Assembly: GCF_016899775.1 (NCBI RefSeq)
Contig: NZ_JACJJE010000022.1
Coordinates: 1 to 49,867 of the forward strand
Direction of reading: 5' to 3'
Length of the DNA: 49,867 nt
Source: Pseudoflavonifractor capillosus
GTDB lineage: Bacteria > Bacillota > Clostridia > Oscillospirales > Oscillospiraceae
The notes below the pieces were generated by a model. It made no database searches. It saw only the letters and a program-made list of their open reading frames with translations, and was not told the DNA's origin. Shown here piece after piece: positions 8,529 through 16,819 of this stretch (within the stretch, counting starts at the first letter, position 1; each line of letters starts with the position of its first letter). Made by a program: the position numbers and the translations under genes.

Positions 8529-10237
8529 GACGACTGCTGTCCGCCTCCTTCCGCAACCGGCTGTTCGCCGCCTTGCTGGCCGCCTCCCTGATCCCCCTGC
8601 TGCTGTGCTCCGCCCTGCTGCTGCAGATCTTCCGCCTGCGGATGGAGGACCGGGCCCAGGGGGAGGCGGACGGCTATCTGGACAGCGTGGGCCAGACCCT
8701 GGACCAGGCCTGCTGGTCCTTTTCCTCCGCCGCGGCCGCCCTGGAGCGGGACGGGGTGCTCTCCCAGGCCCTCCTCCAGGGCAGCCCCTCCCAGGGAGAG
8801 GTCTACCGCCTGTTCCTGGAGGACGTCCAGTCCGCCCAGACCCTGGCCCGCCTGGATCTGTACGACAGCCAGGGGAACTGGTACTGCTCCACCCGCAGCG
8901 CCGCCGGACGGAGCCTGTCCCCCCAGTGGGGGGTGCTGTACCAGGCCCGGGAACGGGCGGCCCTGACCTTTGTGGCCCCCGAGGACCCCGGGACCTCCAA
9001 CTCGCCGGTGCTGGTGGGGGCCGCCCCCCTGGCCGGCCCGGACGGCGCGGCCCTGGGATTTCTGCTGGTCAGCTTCTACCAGTCTGACCTGCACCGGCTG
9101 CTGGACGGGGCGGTGGGGGACAGCTGCGACCTGCTGCTGTTGAGTCCCTACTGGCGGGCGGTCTACTGCTCCCAGCCCGCCCTGGCCGATTCCCTGGCGG
9201 ACGACCTGCGCCGGCGGCTGCTGGACGGGGAGCCCCTCAGCGGCGCGGGGGAGGAATTCTCCTATCCCGTGGTCCAGGACGAGGCCACCGGCCTGTACGT
9301 GATTCTCCGCCAGCCCCAGGTCTTTGACCGGGGGACCATGAACATCCTGTACACCATCAGCCTGTCCAGCGCCCTGGTCTGTCTGGCCCTGGCGGTGGTG
9401 CTGAGCCTGGCCCTGAGCCGCCAGCTGTTTCAGCCCATCCAGCGCCTCCACAAGGCCATCCGCGAAGTGGCCCACAACAATCTGGACGTGTACGTCCCCC
9501 ACGAGCACAACGACGAGCTGGGTCAGCTGGCCGACCGCTTCAACGACATGCTGGTGGCCCTGAAGCGCAACCAAGAGCAGCTGCTGGAGAACCAGCGGGA
9601 GCGGAACGAGGCTCAGATCCGCATGCTTCAGGCCCAGCTCAACCCCCACTTCCTCTGCAACACCCTGGACACCATGAAGTGGATCAGCAAGATCCACCAT
9701 GTGCCCCAGGTGGCGGACATGTCCACCAATTTGGCAGATATCCTGCGCTTCTGCATCTCGCCGGAGGAGTTTGTCCCCCTCCGCCGGGAGACGGAGATTG
9801 TGGCGCGCTATGTGGAGATCCAGCGCATCCGCCTGTCCGGCTCCTTCGCCTTTGTGCTGGACATCCCGCCGGAACTGGAGGAGGCCCTGGTCCCCAAGAT
9901 GATGCTCCAGCCTATCGTGGAGAACGCCCTGCTCCACGGGCTGTCCGGCCAGCCGGACGGTGCCGTTGAGGTGCGGGCCCGGCGGGAGGGGGCGGTGCTA
10001 CGGCTCACCGTCTTGGACAACGGCGTGGGCCTGCCCCCGGAGCTGGAGGGCCCCTACGCCTGCCGGGACCAGGAGGAGACCCGGGGCCATCTGGGCCTAT
10101 ACAATGTGGACACAATTCTGCGCAAACACTACGGGGAGCAGTTCGGGCTCTGCCTGGAAAACCGGCCGGACGGCACGGGCACCATGGTCACCGCCACCCT
10201 GCCCCTGCGCTATAAGGAGGATGCATCGTCATGCTGA
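8525..10237 (+). CDS. Sensor histidine kinase, LytS/YesM type
   Basis: A 570-residue membrane kinase. The first membrane helix is at about 13-35, then an extracytoplasmic sensor region of about 240 residues, a second helix at about 276-300, a HAMP domain at about 300-350, a His_kinase domain with phospho-acceptor His375 in QLNPHFLCNTL, and a HATPase domain with PIVENALLHG (N box) and LDNGVGLP (G box). The ATG overlaps the binding-protein stop, and the end overlaps the response regulator start, so the three are translationally coupled. It probably detects the ligand-loaded binding protein and phosphorylates the regulator at 10231. Confidence 0.92.
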   Translation: MRRLLSASFRNRLFAALLAASLIPLLLCSALLLQIFRLRMEDRAQGEADGYLDSVGQTLDQACWSFSSAAAALERDGVLSQALLQGSPSQGEVYRLFLEDVQSAQTLARLDLYDSQGNWYCSTRSAAGRSLSPQWGVLYQARERAALTFVAPEDPGTSNSPVLVGAAPLAGPDGAALGFLLVSFYQSDLHRLLDGAVGDSCDLLLLSPYWRAVYCSQPALADSLADDLRRRLLDGEPLSGAGEEFSYPVVQDEATGLYVILRQPQVFDRGTMNILYTISLSSALVCLALAVVLSLALSRQLFQPIQRLHKAIREVAHNNLDVYVPHEHNDELGQLADRFNDMLVALKRNQEQLLENQRERNEAQIRMLQAQLNPHFLCNTLDTMKWISKIHHVPQVADMSTNLADILRFCISPEEFVPLRRETEIVARYVEIQRIRLSGSFAFVLDIPPELEEALVPKMMLQPIVENALLHGLSGQPDGAVEVRARREGAVLRLTVLDNGVGLPPELEGPYACRDQEETRGHLGLYNVDTILRKHYGEQFGLCLENRPDGTGTMVTATLPLRYKEDASSC

Positions 10238-10971
10238 AGGTTCTGGTTGTGGAGGACGAGGAGCTCATCCGCAAGGGCATTGTCCTGGCGGTGGACTGGG
10301 CCGCCCTGGACTGCGTCGTGGTGGGGGAGGCCTCCAACGGCGAGGAGGCCCTGGACGCCGTGGAGCGCCTCTCCCCCTCCCTCATCATCACCGATCTGAA
10401 GATGCCCCGGATGGACGGCATTGAGATGCTCCGCCGCCTGCGGGAGGCGGGCAACCCGGTGTACGTCATCATCCTCACCGCCTATGACAGCTTCACTTAC
10501 GCCCAGAGCGCCCTGCGGCTGGGGGCGGTGGACTTCCTCCTGAAGCCCTTCCACGACGGGGAGCTGGAACAGGCGGTGCGGAATCTCCAGAGCCGCATGC
10601 AGACCAGCGAGCCGGTCCACGGCATTCCCGGCCTGAAAAAGGGGGACAAGAGCAAGTACGTCCTGGAGGCCATGGACTACATCGGTGCCCACTACAACGA
10701 CCCGGGCATCACCGTGGGGAGCATCGCCCAGAACCTGGGCATCAGCGAGGGGCACCTGAGCCACATGTTCAAGAAGGAGACTGACTACACCCTCCTGAAC
10801 TACCTGACCCGGTACCGCATCCATAAGTCCATGGAGCTGCTGCGGGACTGCCGCCGGAAGGTCTACGAGGTGGCCGAGCTGGTGGGCTATAAGGATGTGA
10901 CCTACTTCTCCGCCACCTTCAAAAAAGTGGTGGGGATCTCCCCCTCCGAATACCAGGACACCTGTCCGTGA
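10231..10971 (+). CDS. Response regulator, REC plus AraC-type DNA-binding domain
   Basis: 246 residues. The N-terminal receiver domain has the acidic pair in VVEDEE (about 7-10), phospho-acceptor Asp55 in IITDLKMPRMDG, the Thr/Ser of ILTAYDS and the Lys of LLKPF. The C-terminal AraC helix-turn-helix pair (about 145-245) ends YFSATFKKVVGISPSEYQ, the family signature. ATG 10231 follows AAGGAGG. It is the partner of the kinase it overlaps and the likely activator of the divergent ABC operon. Confidence 0.93.
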   Translation: MLKVLVVEDEELIRKGIVLAVDWAALDCVVVGEASNGEEALDAVERLSPSLIITDLKMPRMDGIEMLRRLREAGNPVYVIILTAYDSFTYAQSALRLGAVDFLLKPFHDGELEQAVRNLQSRMQTSEPVHGIPGLKKGDKSKYVLEAMDYIGAHYNDPGITVGSIAQNLGISEGHLSHMFKKETDYTLLNYLTRYRIHKSMELLRDCRRKVYEVAELVGYKDVTYFSATFKKVVGISPSEYQDTCP

Positions 10972-10991
10972 ACAAAAGGAGTACATACGCC

Positions 10992-11651
10992 ATGATACAG
11001 GGAATTTGTTTTGATTTGGACGGCGTGCTGATCCACACCGACGAGCTGCACTATCTGGCCTGGAAGGGGCTGGCCGACCGGCTGGGTGTCCCCTTCAGCC
11101 GGGAACAGGGGGACCGCTGCCGGGGAGTCTCCCGGATGCAAAGCCTGGAGATCGTGCTGGAGCACGCCGGCCGCGCCTACTCCCAGGAGGAGAAGGAGCG
11201 CTTTGCCCAGGAGAAAAATGAAGCCTACCGAGCCATGCTAGAGGCCCTCTCCCCCGCCGACGTGCCGGAGGACGTGCCCCCCACCCTGGAGGAGCTGCGT
11301 CGGCGGGGCTGCCGCCTGGCCCTAGCCTCGGGCAGCAAAAACGCCGGGCTGATTTTGGCCCGCACCGGCCTGAGGACCTATCTGGACGCGGCGGCGGACG
11401 GGAACCACATCACCCGCTCCAAGCCCGACCCAGAAATCTTCCTGACCGCCGCCCAGATGCTGGGTCTCCCCCCGGAGCGCTGCGCCGCCGTGGACGACGC
11501 GGTGGCCGGCATCCAGGCGGGCCGGGCCGCCGGAATGGTCACCGTCGCCATCGGGGATTCGGCGGCACACCGGGCTGGGGATTACGACCTGGAGCGGTTT
11601 GGCCAGCTTTTAGACTTGTTTCCCGGTCCCGGGAAGGAGGAAGGTCTGTGA
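10992..11651 (+). CDS. pgmB: HAD phosphatase, beta-phosphoglucomutase-like
   Basis: 219 residues. The start is ATG 10992 (AAAAGGAGT nine bases upstream) rather than GTG 10968. FDLDGVL gives the nucleophile Asp and the acid/base Asp two residues on. HYLAWKGLAD and CRGVSRMQSLEI are strong matches to beta-phosphoglucomutase cap-domain motifs. ALASGSKN is HAD motif II, SKPDPEIF motif III and AVDDAVAGIQAG motif IV. The enzyme would interconvert beta-glucose 1-phosphate and glucose 6-phosphate, or act as a related sugar-phosphate phosphatase. It follows the response regulator directly, so a sugar phosphate or its precursor is probably the imported compound. Confidence 0.82.
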   Translation: MIQGICFDLDGVLIHTDELHYLAWKGLADRLGVPFSREQGDRCRGVSRMQSLEIVLEHAGRAYSQEEKERFAQEKNEAYRAMLEALSPADVPEDVPPTLEELRRRGCRLALASGSKNAGLILARTGLRTYLDAAADGNHITRSKPDPEIFLTAAQMLGLPPERCAAVDDAVAGIQAGRAAGMVTVAIGDSAAHRAGDYDLERFGQLLDLFPGPGKEEGL

Positions 11652-12421
11652 CCCGCCTGGTCGCCTGTGACATTGACGGAACCCTGCTGGACGGGAGCAC
11701 CGCCATTGCCCCCGCCGTCTTCACCCAGATCCGCCGCCTGTCCCGGCTTGGGGTGTATTTCTGTCCCGCCAGCGGCCGGCAGTACAGCGGCCTGCGCCGC
11801 CTGTTCGCTCCGGTGGCCGGCCAGTTGAGTTGCCTCTGTGAAAACGGCGCGGTGGTCTTTGGCCCGGGTGATCCCGGCCCGATCCTAAGCAAAACGGAGA
11901 TGGCGCGGGAGCAGGCCCTCGCCCTGTGCCGGGACATCCTGGCGCTGCCCCGGTGCGAGGTGCTGATCTCTGGTGCCAATACCAGCTATCTGTGTCCCAA
12001 GCAAAGCGACGTCGTTTCCCTGATGCGGGACTTTGTGGGCAACAATGTCGCCCTCTTGTCTGCCCCCGAGGAGACGCCTGAGGCCATCGTCAAGGTCTCC
12101 GCCTATTGCCGGGACGGCGCGGCGGCGGTGGAGCCTCTGCTGGCCCCAAGGTGGCGGACGCAGTTCCGAGTGGCCGTCGCGGGGCAGGCCCGGCTGGATT
12201 TTACCCTGGCAGACAAGGGGACGGGCATCCGGCAGCTGTGCGCCGCCCTGGACGTCCCGCAGTCGGATGTGATGGCCTTCGGGGACAACTACAACGATTT
12301 GCCCATGCTGGAGGCGGTGGGGCACCCCATTCTGATGGAAGGTGCGCTAGCGGAACTGCTCAGCCGGTTTTCTAATCGCTGCTCCCGGGCGGAGCATATC
12401 CTGGCCAGCTTGCCGTTCTGA
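11648..12421 (+). CDS. Cof-type HAD-IIB phosphatase
   Basis: 257 residues. It starts at GTG 11648, overlapping the stop of the previous gene and preceded by GGAGGAAGG. ACDIDGTLLDGS is HAD motif I; KGTGIRQLC contains the conserved Lys, and MAFGDNYNDLPMLEAVGHPI is the motif IV of Cof-type enzymes that hydrolyse sugar phosphates or phosphorylated cofactors. Last gene of the rightward sensor operon. The substrate is unknown; two HAD enzymes in one operon support handling of phosphorylated sugars. Confidence 0.85.
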   Translation: MTRLVACDIDGTLLDGSTAIAPAVFTQIRRLSRLGVYFCPASGRQYSGLRRLFAPVAGQLSCLCENGAVVFGPGDPGPILSKTEMAREQALALCRDILALPRCEVLISGANTSYLCPKQSDVVSLMRDFVGNNVALLSAPEETPEAIVKVSAYCRDGAAAVEPLLAPRWRTQFRVAVAGQARLDFTLADKGTGIRQLCAALDVPQSDVMAFGDNYNDLPMLEAVGHPILMEGALAELLSRFSNRCSRAEHILASLPF

Positions 12422-12712
12422 GCCTTGTCATTTCCTGGAAAGGATCGAGGCCCCTGGTTTCCTTTGATGGCAGCCAGTGACATGAAGCCTATCAAATATC
12501 ACGATAACAGCTCCCCAATTTGTTGATTTTGTTTATGTGCTTTGGCCGGGAGGAAATGGTTCAGGAGTACAAAGATTAGAATCATACGGATGTTTCTGTG
12601 ACAGCAGCCTCTTGGAAGATCGCTGAAAAGTCTTGTAGCTACCTAAGGCGAACGCTGCGAATAAGAGAACGGCTGACTGAAAATCTTACAGACGCGAAGT
12701 TCTTTTTCTGTT
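12422..12712. other. Intergenic stretch, nothing recognised
   Basis: About 290 bases after the HAD gene with no convincing gene, RNA or terminator. It marks the change from chromosomal-style GC-rich coding DNA to AT-richer mobile DNA. Confidence 0.5.
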
Positions 12713-13026
12713 GCCATATTATTGTGAACACCATCGCAAAAGCGTTTTCACGGTAACTTGCGAAAAAACGAGCTGACTAAGTACCGCTACGGCTAAGAAA
12801 ACCGTAATCTCACCACATTTGTGCAAACGGTCAAATCGTGGAAGTCAACTCTCCCAACGGTGTGACAACATAACCTGCCACAGAGAGCGGCGGAGCAGGC
12901 GGAAACCTTGCGCATAAAGAGTGACAGAAAGCAAACAGATTGGAGCAGATCAGGCCATAAAGTGCTGAAAAATAGCTGAAAAAAACTCCAAGCTCCCTTT
13001 AATGTGCGGGAGAGGTCACAGGTCCG
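12713..13026 (+). repeat. Element-end repeat, copy 1
   Basis: About 310 bases resembling 21815-22116. Shared landmarks in order: GAACACCATCGCAAAA, then CACATTTGTGCAAACGGTCA, CTCTCCCAACG, CAGGCGGAAACCTTG, AAAGAGTGAC, and TGCGGGAG leading into a tRNA T-arm. No open frame is conserved between copies. Both end at a tRNA 3'-end core, so they look like the integrase-distal ends of related integrative elements. Confidence 0.75.
12721..12741 (+). repeat. Dispersed motif, copy 2
   Basis: ATTGTGAACACCATCGCAAAA at the start of the first element-end repeat. Confidence 0.6.
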
Positions 13027-13045
13027 AGCCCTGTATCGTCCACCA
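13027..13045 (+). repeat. tRNA 3'-end attachment core, copy 1
   Basis: AGCCCTGTATCGTCCACCA, one mismatch from the two other cores. Upstream bases form a T-arm (ACAGG, 7-base loop, CCTGT), so this is a 3' tRNA fragment ending in CCA. No 5' tRNA half precedes it. Confidence 0.75.
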
Positions 13046-13273
13046 AAACGAAAGGACATCCGAGAGGATATCCTTTCGTTTTGGGTTTCGCCGCCCAAAG
13101 GCGGCTACACCCTTCGGTATTTTAATGCTCAGGGCGGCAAAGCTGCCCCTCCGCCGAGGATTTGCCTGCGGCAAAACGCTCGAACGCCGCAAAAGCGGCG
13201 CGGCCCAGATGGGCCGTTGGGCGAGATGTCAAGATGGCTAATCGAAAATTTGAAATATCTAGATTGTAGTGCT
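13046..13273 (+). repeat. Post-attachment-site flank, copy 1
   Basis: Matches 29696-29984 with scattered differences and a ~60-base gap. It opens with a 17-bp stem hairpin (13045-13082, AAAACGAAAGGACATCC arm, loop GAGA, one mismatch) that looks like a tRNA terminator. It then carries GGCGGCTACACCCTTCGG and several short GC-rich inverted repeats. No gene. Its presence after both the first and last core is hard to explain by simple tandem integration. Confidence 0.7.
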
Positions 13274-13280
13274 CTGCCAG

Positions 13281-13316
13281 AAAAACCGCTATTTTCGAAA
13301 GAAGACAGCGGTTTTT
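13281..13316. terminator. Hairpin AAAAACCGCT / AGCGGTTTTT
   Basis: A 10-bp perfect stem with A and T tracts on both sides, so it can end transcription from either strand. It lies between the flank repeat and the integrase. Confidence 0.6.
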
Positions 13317-13398
13317 CACAACTTTTTGCTTGCTTTTCCAAATCAAGTGGCCATGCGCTTTCCGCATGACCACAGTTTCAACCACAGACAGAGAAAAC

Positions 13399-13435
13399 AT
13401 GGGCCTCCGGAGATGCGTTGCCTCCGGAGGCCCAT
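13399..13435 (-). terminator. Integrase terminator
   Basis: A 13-bp perfect stem (ATGGGCCTCCGGA and complement, 11-base loop) 27 bases past the integrase stop. On the minus strand it is followed by TTTTCTCTG, as expected for an intrinsic terminator. Confidence 0.75.
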
Positions 13436-13461
13436 TTGTGTATTATGCTGGATTGCCTTGG

Positions 13462-14886
13462 TCAACCTGCCAGTGCCGTCCGTTTTTCCCGTTCTTTCCC
13501 GGCGGCGATCTCCGCCTTCATCTCCCGGATCAACTCGGCCAGCTTCATCTCGCACTCGGCCTCTGTTTTCGCATACACGTTCTGGGACATGCGCTTGCCG
13601 TTGACCTTGGGGGAGTAGCGACCCTCCCACAGGTGGTCATTGATTTGGGAGATACACCCGGTGCCCGGCTTACGGTATTTGCCCTTGACTGGCTGGAAGG
13701 AAGTTCTGCCGGACGGTTTCGGTGTTTCCTCGTGCGACGTCTCTGTCCCGGTGATGGCCCGGTCGATCTTGTCCGCCGCCTTCTGCCGCATTTCGTCGGT
13801 GATATGGGCGTACACGTTCAGCGTGGTGGTACTGGACACATGGCCGATGACCGTGGATAGAGTTTTTACATCCATCCCATGCTCCAGGGCGCTGGTGGCA
13901 AAGGTGTGCCGCAGATCGTGGAAGCGGGCGGCGGGGCAGCCCGCCCGCTTCAGCACGGCGGACAGCTTCTTCCGCACCGCGGTGGGGTCCCGCGGGGAGT
14001 CCCCTTTTCTGGGGGATGGGAACATCCACCGGGAGGTGACGCTCTGCCGGTATTGTTCCAATATCTTCAAGACAGGTGTGGGCAGGAGAATGCTCCGGCT
14101 GGAGGCCCGGGTCTTGGGTTGGGAGACCACCAGTTTTCCCCGGATACGCTGGACTTGTCGCTCTACTCGCAGCACCCCAGTCCGGAAATCCAGATCGTCC
14201 CACTGGAGGGCCAGGATCTCGCCCCGGCGCAGGCCGGTGGATAGTTCCAGCAGAAGGAGTTCAAAGCAGCCGTCCTCCTTGGCCTGGATTAGCAGGCGTT
14301 GGATCTCCTCTCCCGTCAGCACCTGCATCTCTTTGGGGCGTGTGACCGGCGCTTTGCAGGAGAGGGCGGGATTTTTCAAAATCAACCCCTGGGCCACCGC
14401 CTGATCCAGCGCCACCCGGCAGGTCACATGACAGCTCTTTACCATGCGGTCGGACAGCCCCGGACCGTACTGCTCCACCCGCAGGAGCCGGCCTCCCTCC
14501 TTCAGCCGGTTATAGAACTGCTGGAGGTCCGCCGCGGTCAGTTTGGCCAGAGGGATGGAACCCAGCTCTGGGATGATGTGCTGGTAGATGCGGTTTTCAT
14601 AGTCCGCCTGGGTCTTGGGACGAATTTGGGGTTTGCACTCCCTCTGATACCAGTGATCCAGCCAGGTACCGAAGGTCATGTCCCCTTTGGGCTTCTCCGG
14701 CTTTTGTTCCTGGAGGCTGGCCTTCAATGCTTTCAGCTTTGCACTGCACTCCGATTTGGTTTTTGCCAGTACATTTTTCGTTTTGGGGCGCCCTTTTTCA
14801 TCGTAGCCCACCACGACCCGGCCTTCCCAGCGGCCGTCTTTTCTCAGGTGGAGGCTGCCGTCGCCCCGTTTCCTTCGTTTTGCCAT
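13462..14886 (-). CDS. int: Tyrosine recombinase with arm-binding domains at both ends
   Basis: Phage-type integrase, 474 residues. An N-terminal AP2-like arm-binding domain (about 10-58, GSLHLRKDGRWEGRVVVG) precedes the SAM-like core-binding domain (about 70-170). The catalytic domain has Arg220 (STGLRRGE), Lys258, His323/Arg326 (HDLRH), His349 (GHVS) and nucleophile Tyr359. About 75 more residues follow; residues 410-455 (GCISQINDHLWEGRYSP, then NVYAKTEAECEMKL) repeat the N-terminal domain pattern. The usual length is about 390, and a second arm-binding domain at the C-terminus is unusual. ATG 14886 lies inside the 3' end of the next integrase (43-base overlap). Confidence 0.9.
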   Translation of the reverse strand: MAKRRKRGDGSLHLRKDGRWEGRVVVGYDEKGRPKTKNVLAKTKSECSAKLKALKASLQEQKPEKPKGDMTFGTWLDHWYQRECKPQIRPKTQADYENRIYQHIIPELGSIPLAKLTAADLQQFYNRLKEGGRLLRVEQYGPGLSDRMVKSCHVTCRVALDQAVAQGLILKNPALSCKAPVTRPKEMQVLTGEEIQRLLIQAKEDGCFELLLLELSTGLRRGEILALQWDDLDFRTGVLRVERQVQRIRGKLVVSQPKTRASSRSILLPTPVLKILEQYRQSVTSRWMFPSPRKGDSPRDPTAVRKKLSAVLKRAGCPAARFHDLRHTFATSALEHGMDVKTLSTVIGHVSSTTTLNVYAHITDEMRQKAADKIDRAITGTETSHEETPKPSGRTSFQPVKGKYRKPGTGCISQINDHLWEGRYSPKVNGKRMSQNVYAKTEAECEMKLAELIREMKAEIAAGKEREKRTALAG

Positions 14887-16052
14887 AAGGTCAGCTCATC
14901 TCCTAACCATTCCGTTACCACATTTCCCACGATCTCAGCGGCGTTTCGGTGCATATCCCCGGTGACATGGGTGTAGGTGTCCAGGGTAAAGCTGGCCTTG
15001 GTGTGGCCCAGAATGCGGGAGAGGGTCTTGGCATCCACCCCGGAGTCCAGGGCGTGGGTAGCGAAGGTGTGCCTTAGATCATGGAACCGAAGGCTGGGCA
15101 GTTCAGCCTGGTTCAGCAGTTCTTTGAGCCTGCGGTATGCGCTGTTGGGATTTACTGGCCGCTCCGGGCGGAGGGGATCTGAAAAGATCCACTGAGTCAG
15201 AGCTGCTGTCTTCCGTTCCTTCAGAAGTTGGGTGGTGCTGTAAGGAAGCAGAATTGTCCGCTGTCCCGCATAGGTCTTGGTCTCTCCTGCCTCCAGAGTT
15301 CCACCCTTTCGGGCGTGGATGGTGCGGCGCACCTTTAAGGTCCCAACGTCGCTGTCAAAATCCTCCCATTTTAGGCCGCACAGCTCTCCCCGGCGCAGGC
15401 CGGTGGTCAGCTCGGTATAGAAGAAGTCGTGCCAGATGGGGTCGAATCGAATTGCGCACAGGAATTTTTCCAGCTGGTCGTGGGTAAGTACCCGCTTGGG
15501 TGTGTTTGGCACGCTGGGAGGAGTTACTTTTTCTGCGGGATTGAAGGGGATCAGGCCCTCGTCCGCTGCCGTTTTCAATGCGTGGTGGAGGGTGGTGTGG
15601 ATTCCCCGGACGGTGGCCGGAGCCAGCCCAGGCCCACAGTTCTGGCGGGGGAGTTTGCGCCCTCGTTCCAGGAGAAGCTGATACAGTTCCCGCAGGTCAT
15701 CAGATGTCAGTTTTATCAATAGCTTTTCCCCCAGGTATGGCTTCACATGGTTGTCCATGTCCTTCCGGTATCCCTCCAGGGTGCCGGGGCGGACCGTTCC
15801 TGTCATGTGCTTCTCCAGCCATTCATCGAGCTACTGTGCCAGTGTCATTTTGCTCTGTTCTGTGAGCTCCACACCTTGGAACGCATCAATATTTTGCCGG
15901 AGCTTAGTTGTCAGTTCTTTCTGGGTATCTGCGTAGATATATCGGAAGATGGAATCCCCGTTGCCCTTGTGGCCTACCACGATGCGGCCCTCCCAACGGC
16001 CGTCCTCCCGTTTCCGAACCATGCCGTCGCCGGATGGACGTCTCTTTCCCAT
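14844..16052 (-). pseudogene. int: Second tyrosine recombinase, interrupted by one amber codon
   Basis: Apart from one TAG, a complete integrase of 402 codons from ATG 16052 (GAGGAGGG upstream) to the stop at 14844. The N-terminal arm domain starts MGKRRPSGDG. After KMTLAQ comes TAG (near 15831-15833), where related proteins have Trp in the pattern xWLDEWLE. The frame then runs open for 330 codons, with SAM-like domain, catalytic Arg (TTGLRRGE), HDLRHTFA, ILGHT and Tyr in LDTYTHVTG. An internal ATG at 15806 could give a protein without the arm domain. It overlaps the next integrase and follows DUF6809 by three bases, so all three form one leftward operon. Confidence 0.8.
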
Positions 16053-16055
16053 AAG

Positions 16056-16358
16056 CTATCCCTCCTCCCGATACATCGTCAGGCTTCCGTCGTCCTCATC
16101 CAGGGCCTCCATAGCCATTCTCATCCCCAGCCGGAACCCCAGGATGAAGTGCTCCAGAGCCGTGGTGCTGTTGATTTCATTCTCGGCGTTGAGGAGCCGG
16201 AGCAGCAGAGTTTTCTTCTCTCCCTCCAACTGGGCAGTGAGCTTCTCCTCACACTGCTCTGCCCGGTCCATTGCGTCTGCTAGAACGGAGCCAGGTGTGA
16301 TGTCTTGCTCATTGGGTGTGATCTTTCCAAAGTACAGATTCTCCAGGGTGTCTCGCAT
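16056..16358 (-). CDS. DUF6809-family small protein
   Basis: 100 residues from ATG 16358 with AAAGGAGG eight bases upstream (the open frame extends to 16394 without a better start). Reads MRDTLENLYFGKITPNEQD at the N-terminus, then a charged helical region and HFILGFRLGMRMAMEAL. No membrane segment or known catalytic motif. It is the intact version of the frameshifted copy at 596-899. It is first in an operon with two integrases; a role in element excision or regulation is possible but not shown. Confidence 0.75.
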   Translation of the reverse strand: MRDTLENLYFGKITPNEQDITPGSVLADAMDRAEQCEEKLTAQLEGEKKTLLLRLLNAENEINSTTALEHFILGFRLGMRMAMEALDEDDGSLTMYREEG

Positions 16359-16469
16359 GTGTGCCGCCTCCTTTCTAACGACACAACATACCACAGAAAA
16401 CAGAAATAGCCAGTGGTACGGCGCACAATTATCAAACTGTTATCATTTGGGCGCTCTGCCGCCGCATTC

Positions 16470-16487
16470 ATTGTTAACAGCGTCGCA
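16470..16487 (+). repeat. Dispersed motif, copy 3
   Basis: ATTGTTAACAGCGTCGCA between the DUF6809 gene and the VbhA-Fic module. Confidence 0.6.
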
Positions 16488-16584
16488 ATCTCAAAGCTGG
16501 GGCAGATCGGAAGAAAGATATTCTTCTCATCTTTAGCCCCACGTGTCTTTATGCAGATACATGGTTACTTCGTACCTGCGCCCC

Positions 16585-16613
16585 TTGCAACGGCGATGGT
16601 CTTATGCTACAAT
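16585..16613 (+). promoter_or_regulatory. Promoter for the VbhA-Fic module
   Basis: TTGCAA-N17-TACAAT, 38 bases upstream of the antitoxin ATG. Correct spacing and direction. Confidence 0.65.
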
Positions 16614-16650
16614 GCAGGCACAAAGAACCTGATTCGCGGGAGGGATAAAC

Positions 16651-16818
16651 ATGTCTGACTCCATTGAACGCTCCATTCGGACAGCGGAGCTTTCCCTGAG
16701 AATGGAGGGGTTTTCTGTCACGGACGCCTGTAAGGAACTTTGCCGCAAGCTGCTGGCCGGGGAGATCACGCTGCAGGAATATCTGACGCAAGTGATTTCA
16801 GGCGAAGGGAAGGCCTGA
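16651..16818 (+). CDS. VbhA-like antitoxin of the Fic toxin
   Basis: A 55-residue gene at ATG 16651. It begins MSDSIERSIRTAELSLRMEG and ends EYLTQVISGEGKA. The segment SLRMEG (Ser15 to Gly20) fits the Fic inhibitory motif [S/T]xxxE[G/N], whose Glu blocks ATP positioning in the Fic active site. It lies one base upstream of the fic start, as class I Fic modules do (antitoxin first, separate chain). Size and position agree with VbhA. AGGGA lies upstream. High confidence from motif plus context. Confidence 0.85.
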   Translation: MSDSIERSIRTAELSLRMEGFSVTDACKELCRKLLAGEITLQEYLTQVISGEGKA

Positions 16819-16819
16819 T

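Noticed and set aside
12422-12712. Possible gene between the HAD phosphatase and the first element-end repeat
   Set aside because: No frame has a good start site, and translations show no conserved pattern.
13012-13045. Complete tRNA gene ending at the core
   Set aside because: T-arm and 3' acceptor strand are present, but no 5' acceptor strand (GGACGAT), D-arm or anticodon arm lies in the 75 bases upstream. The same is true at 22117 and 29677.
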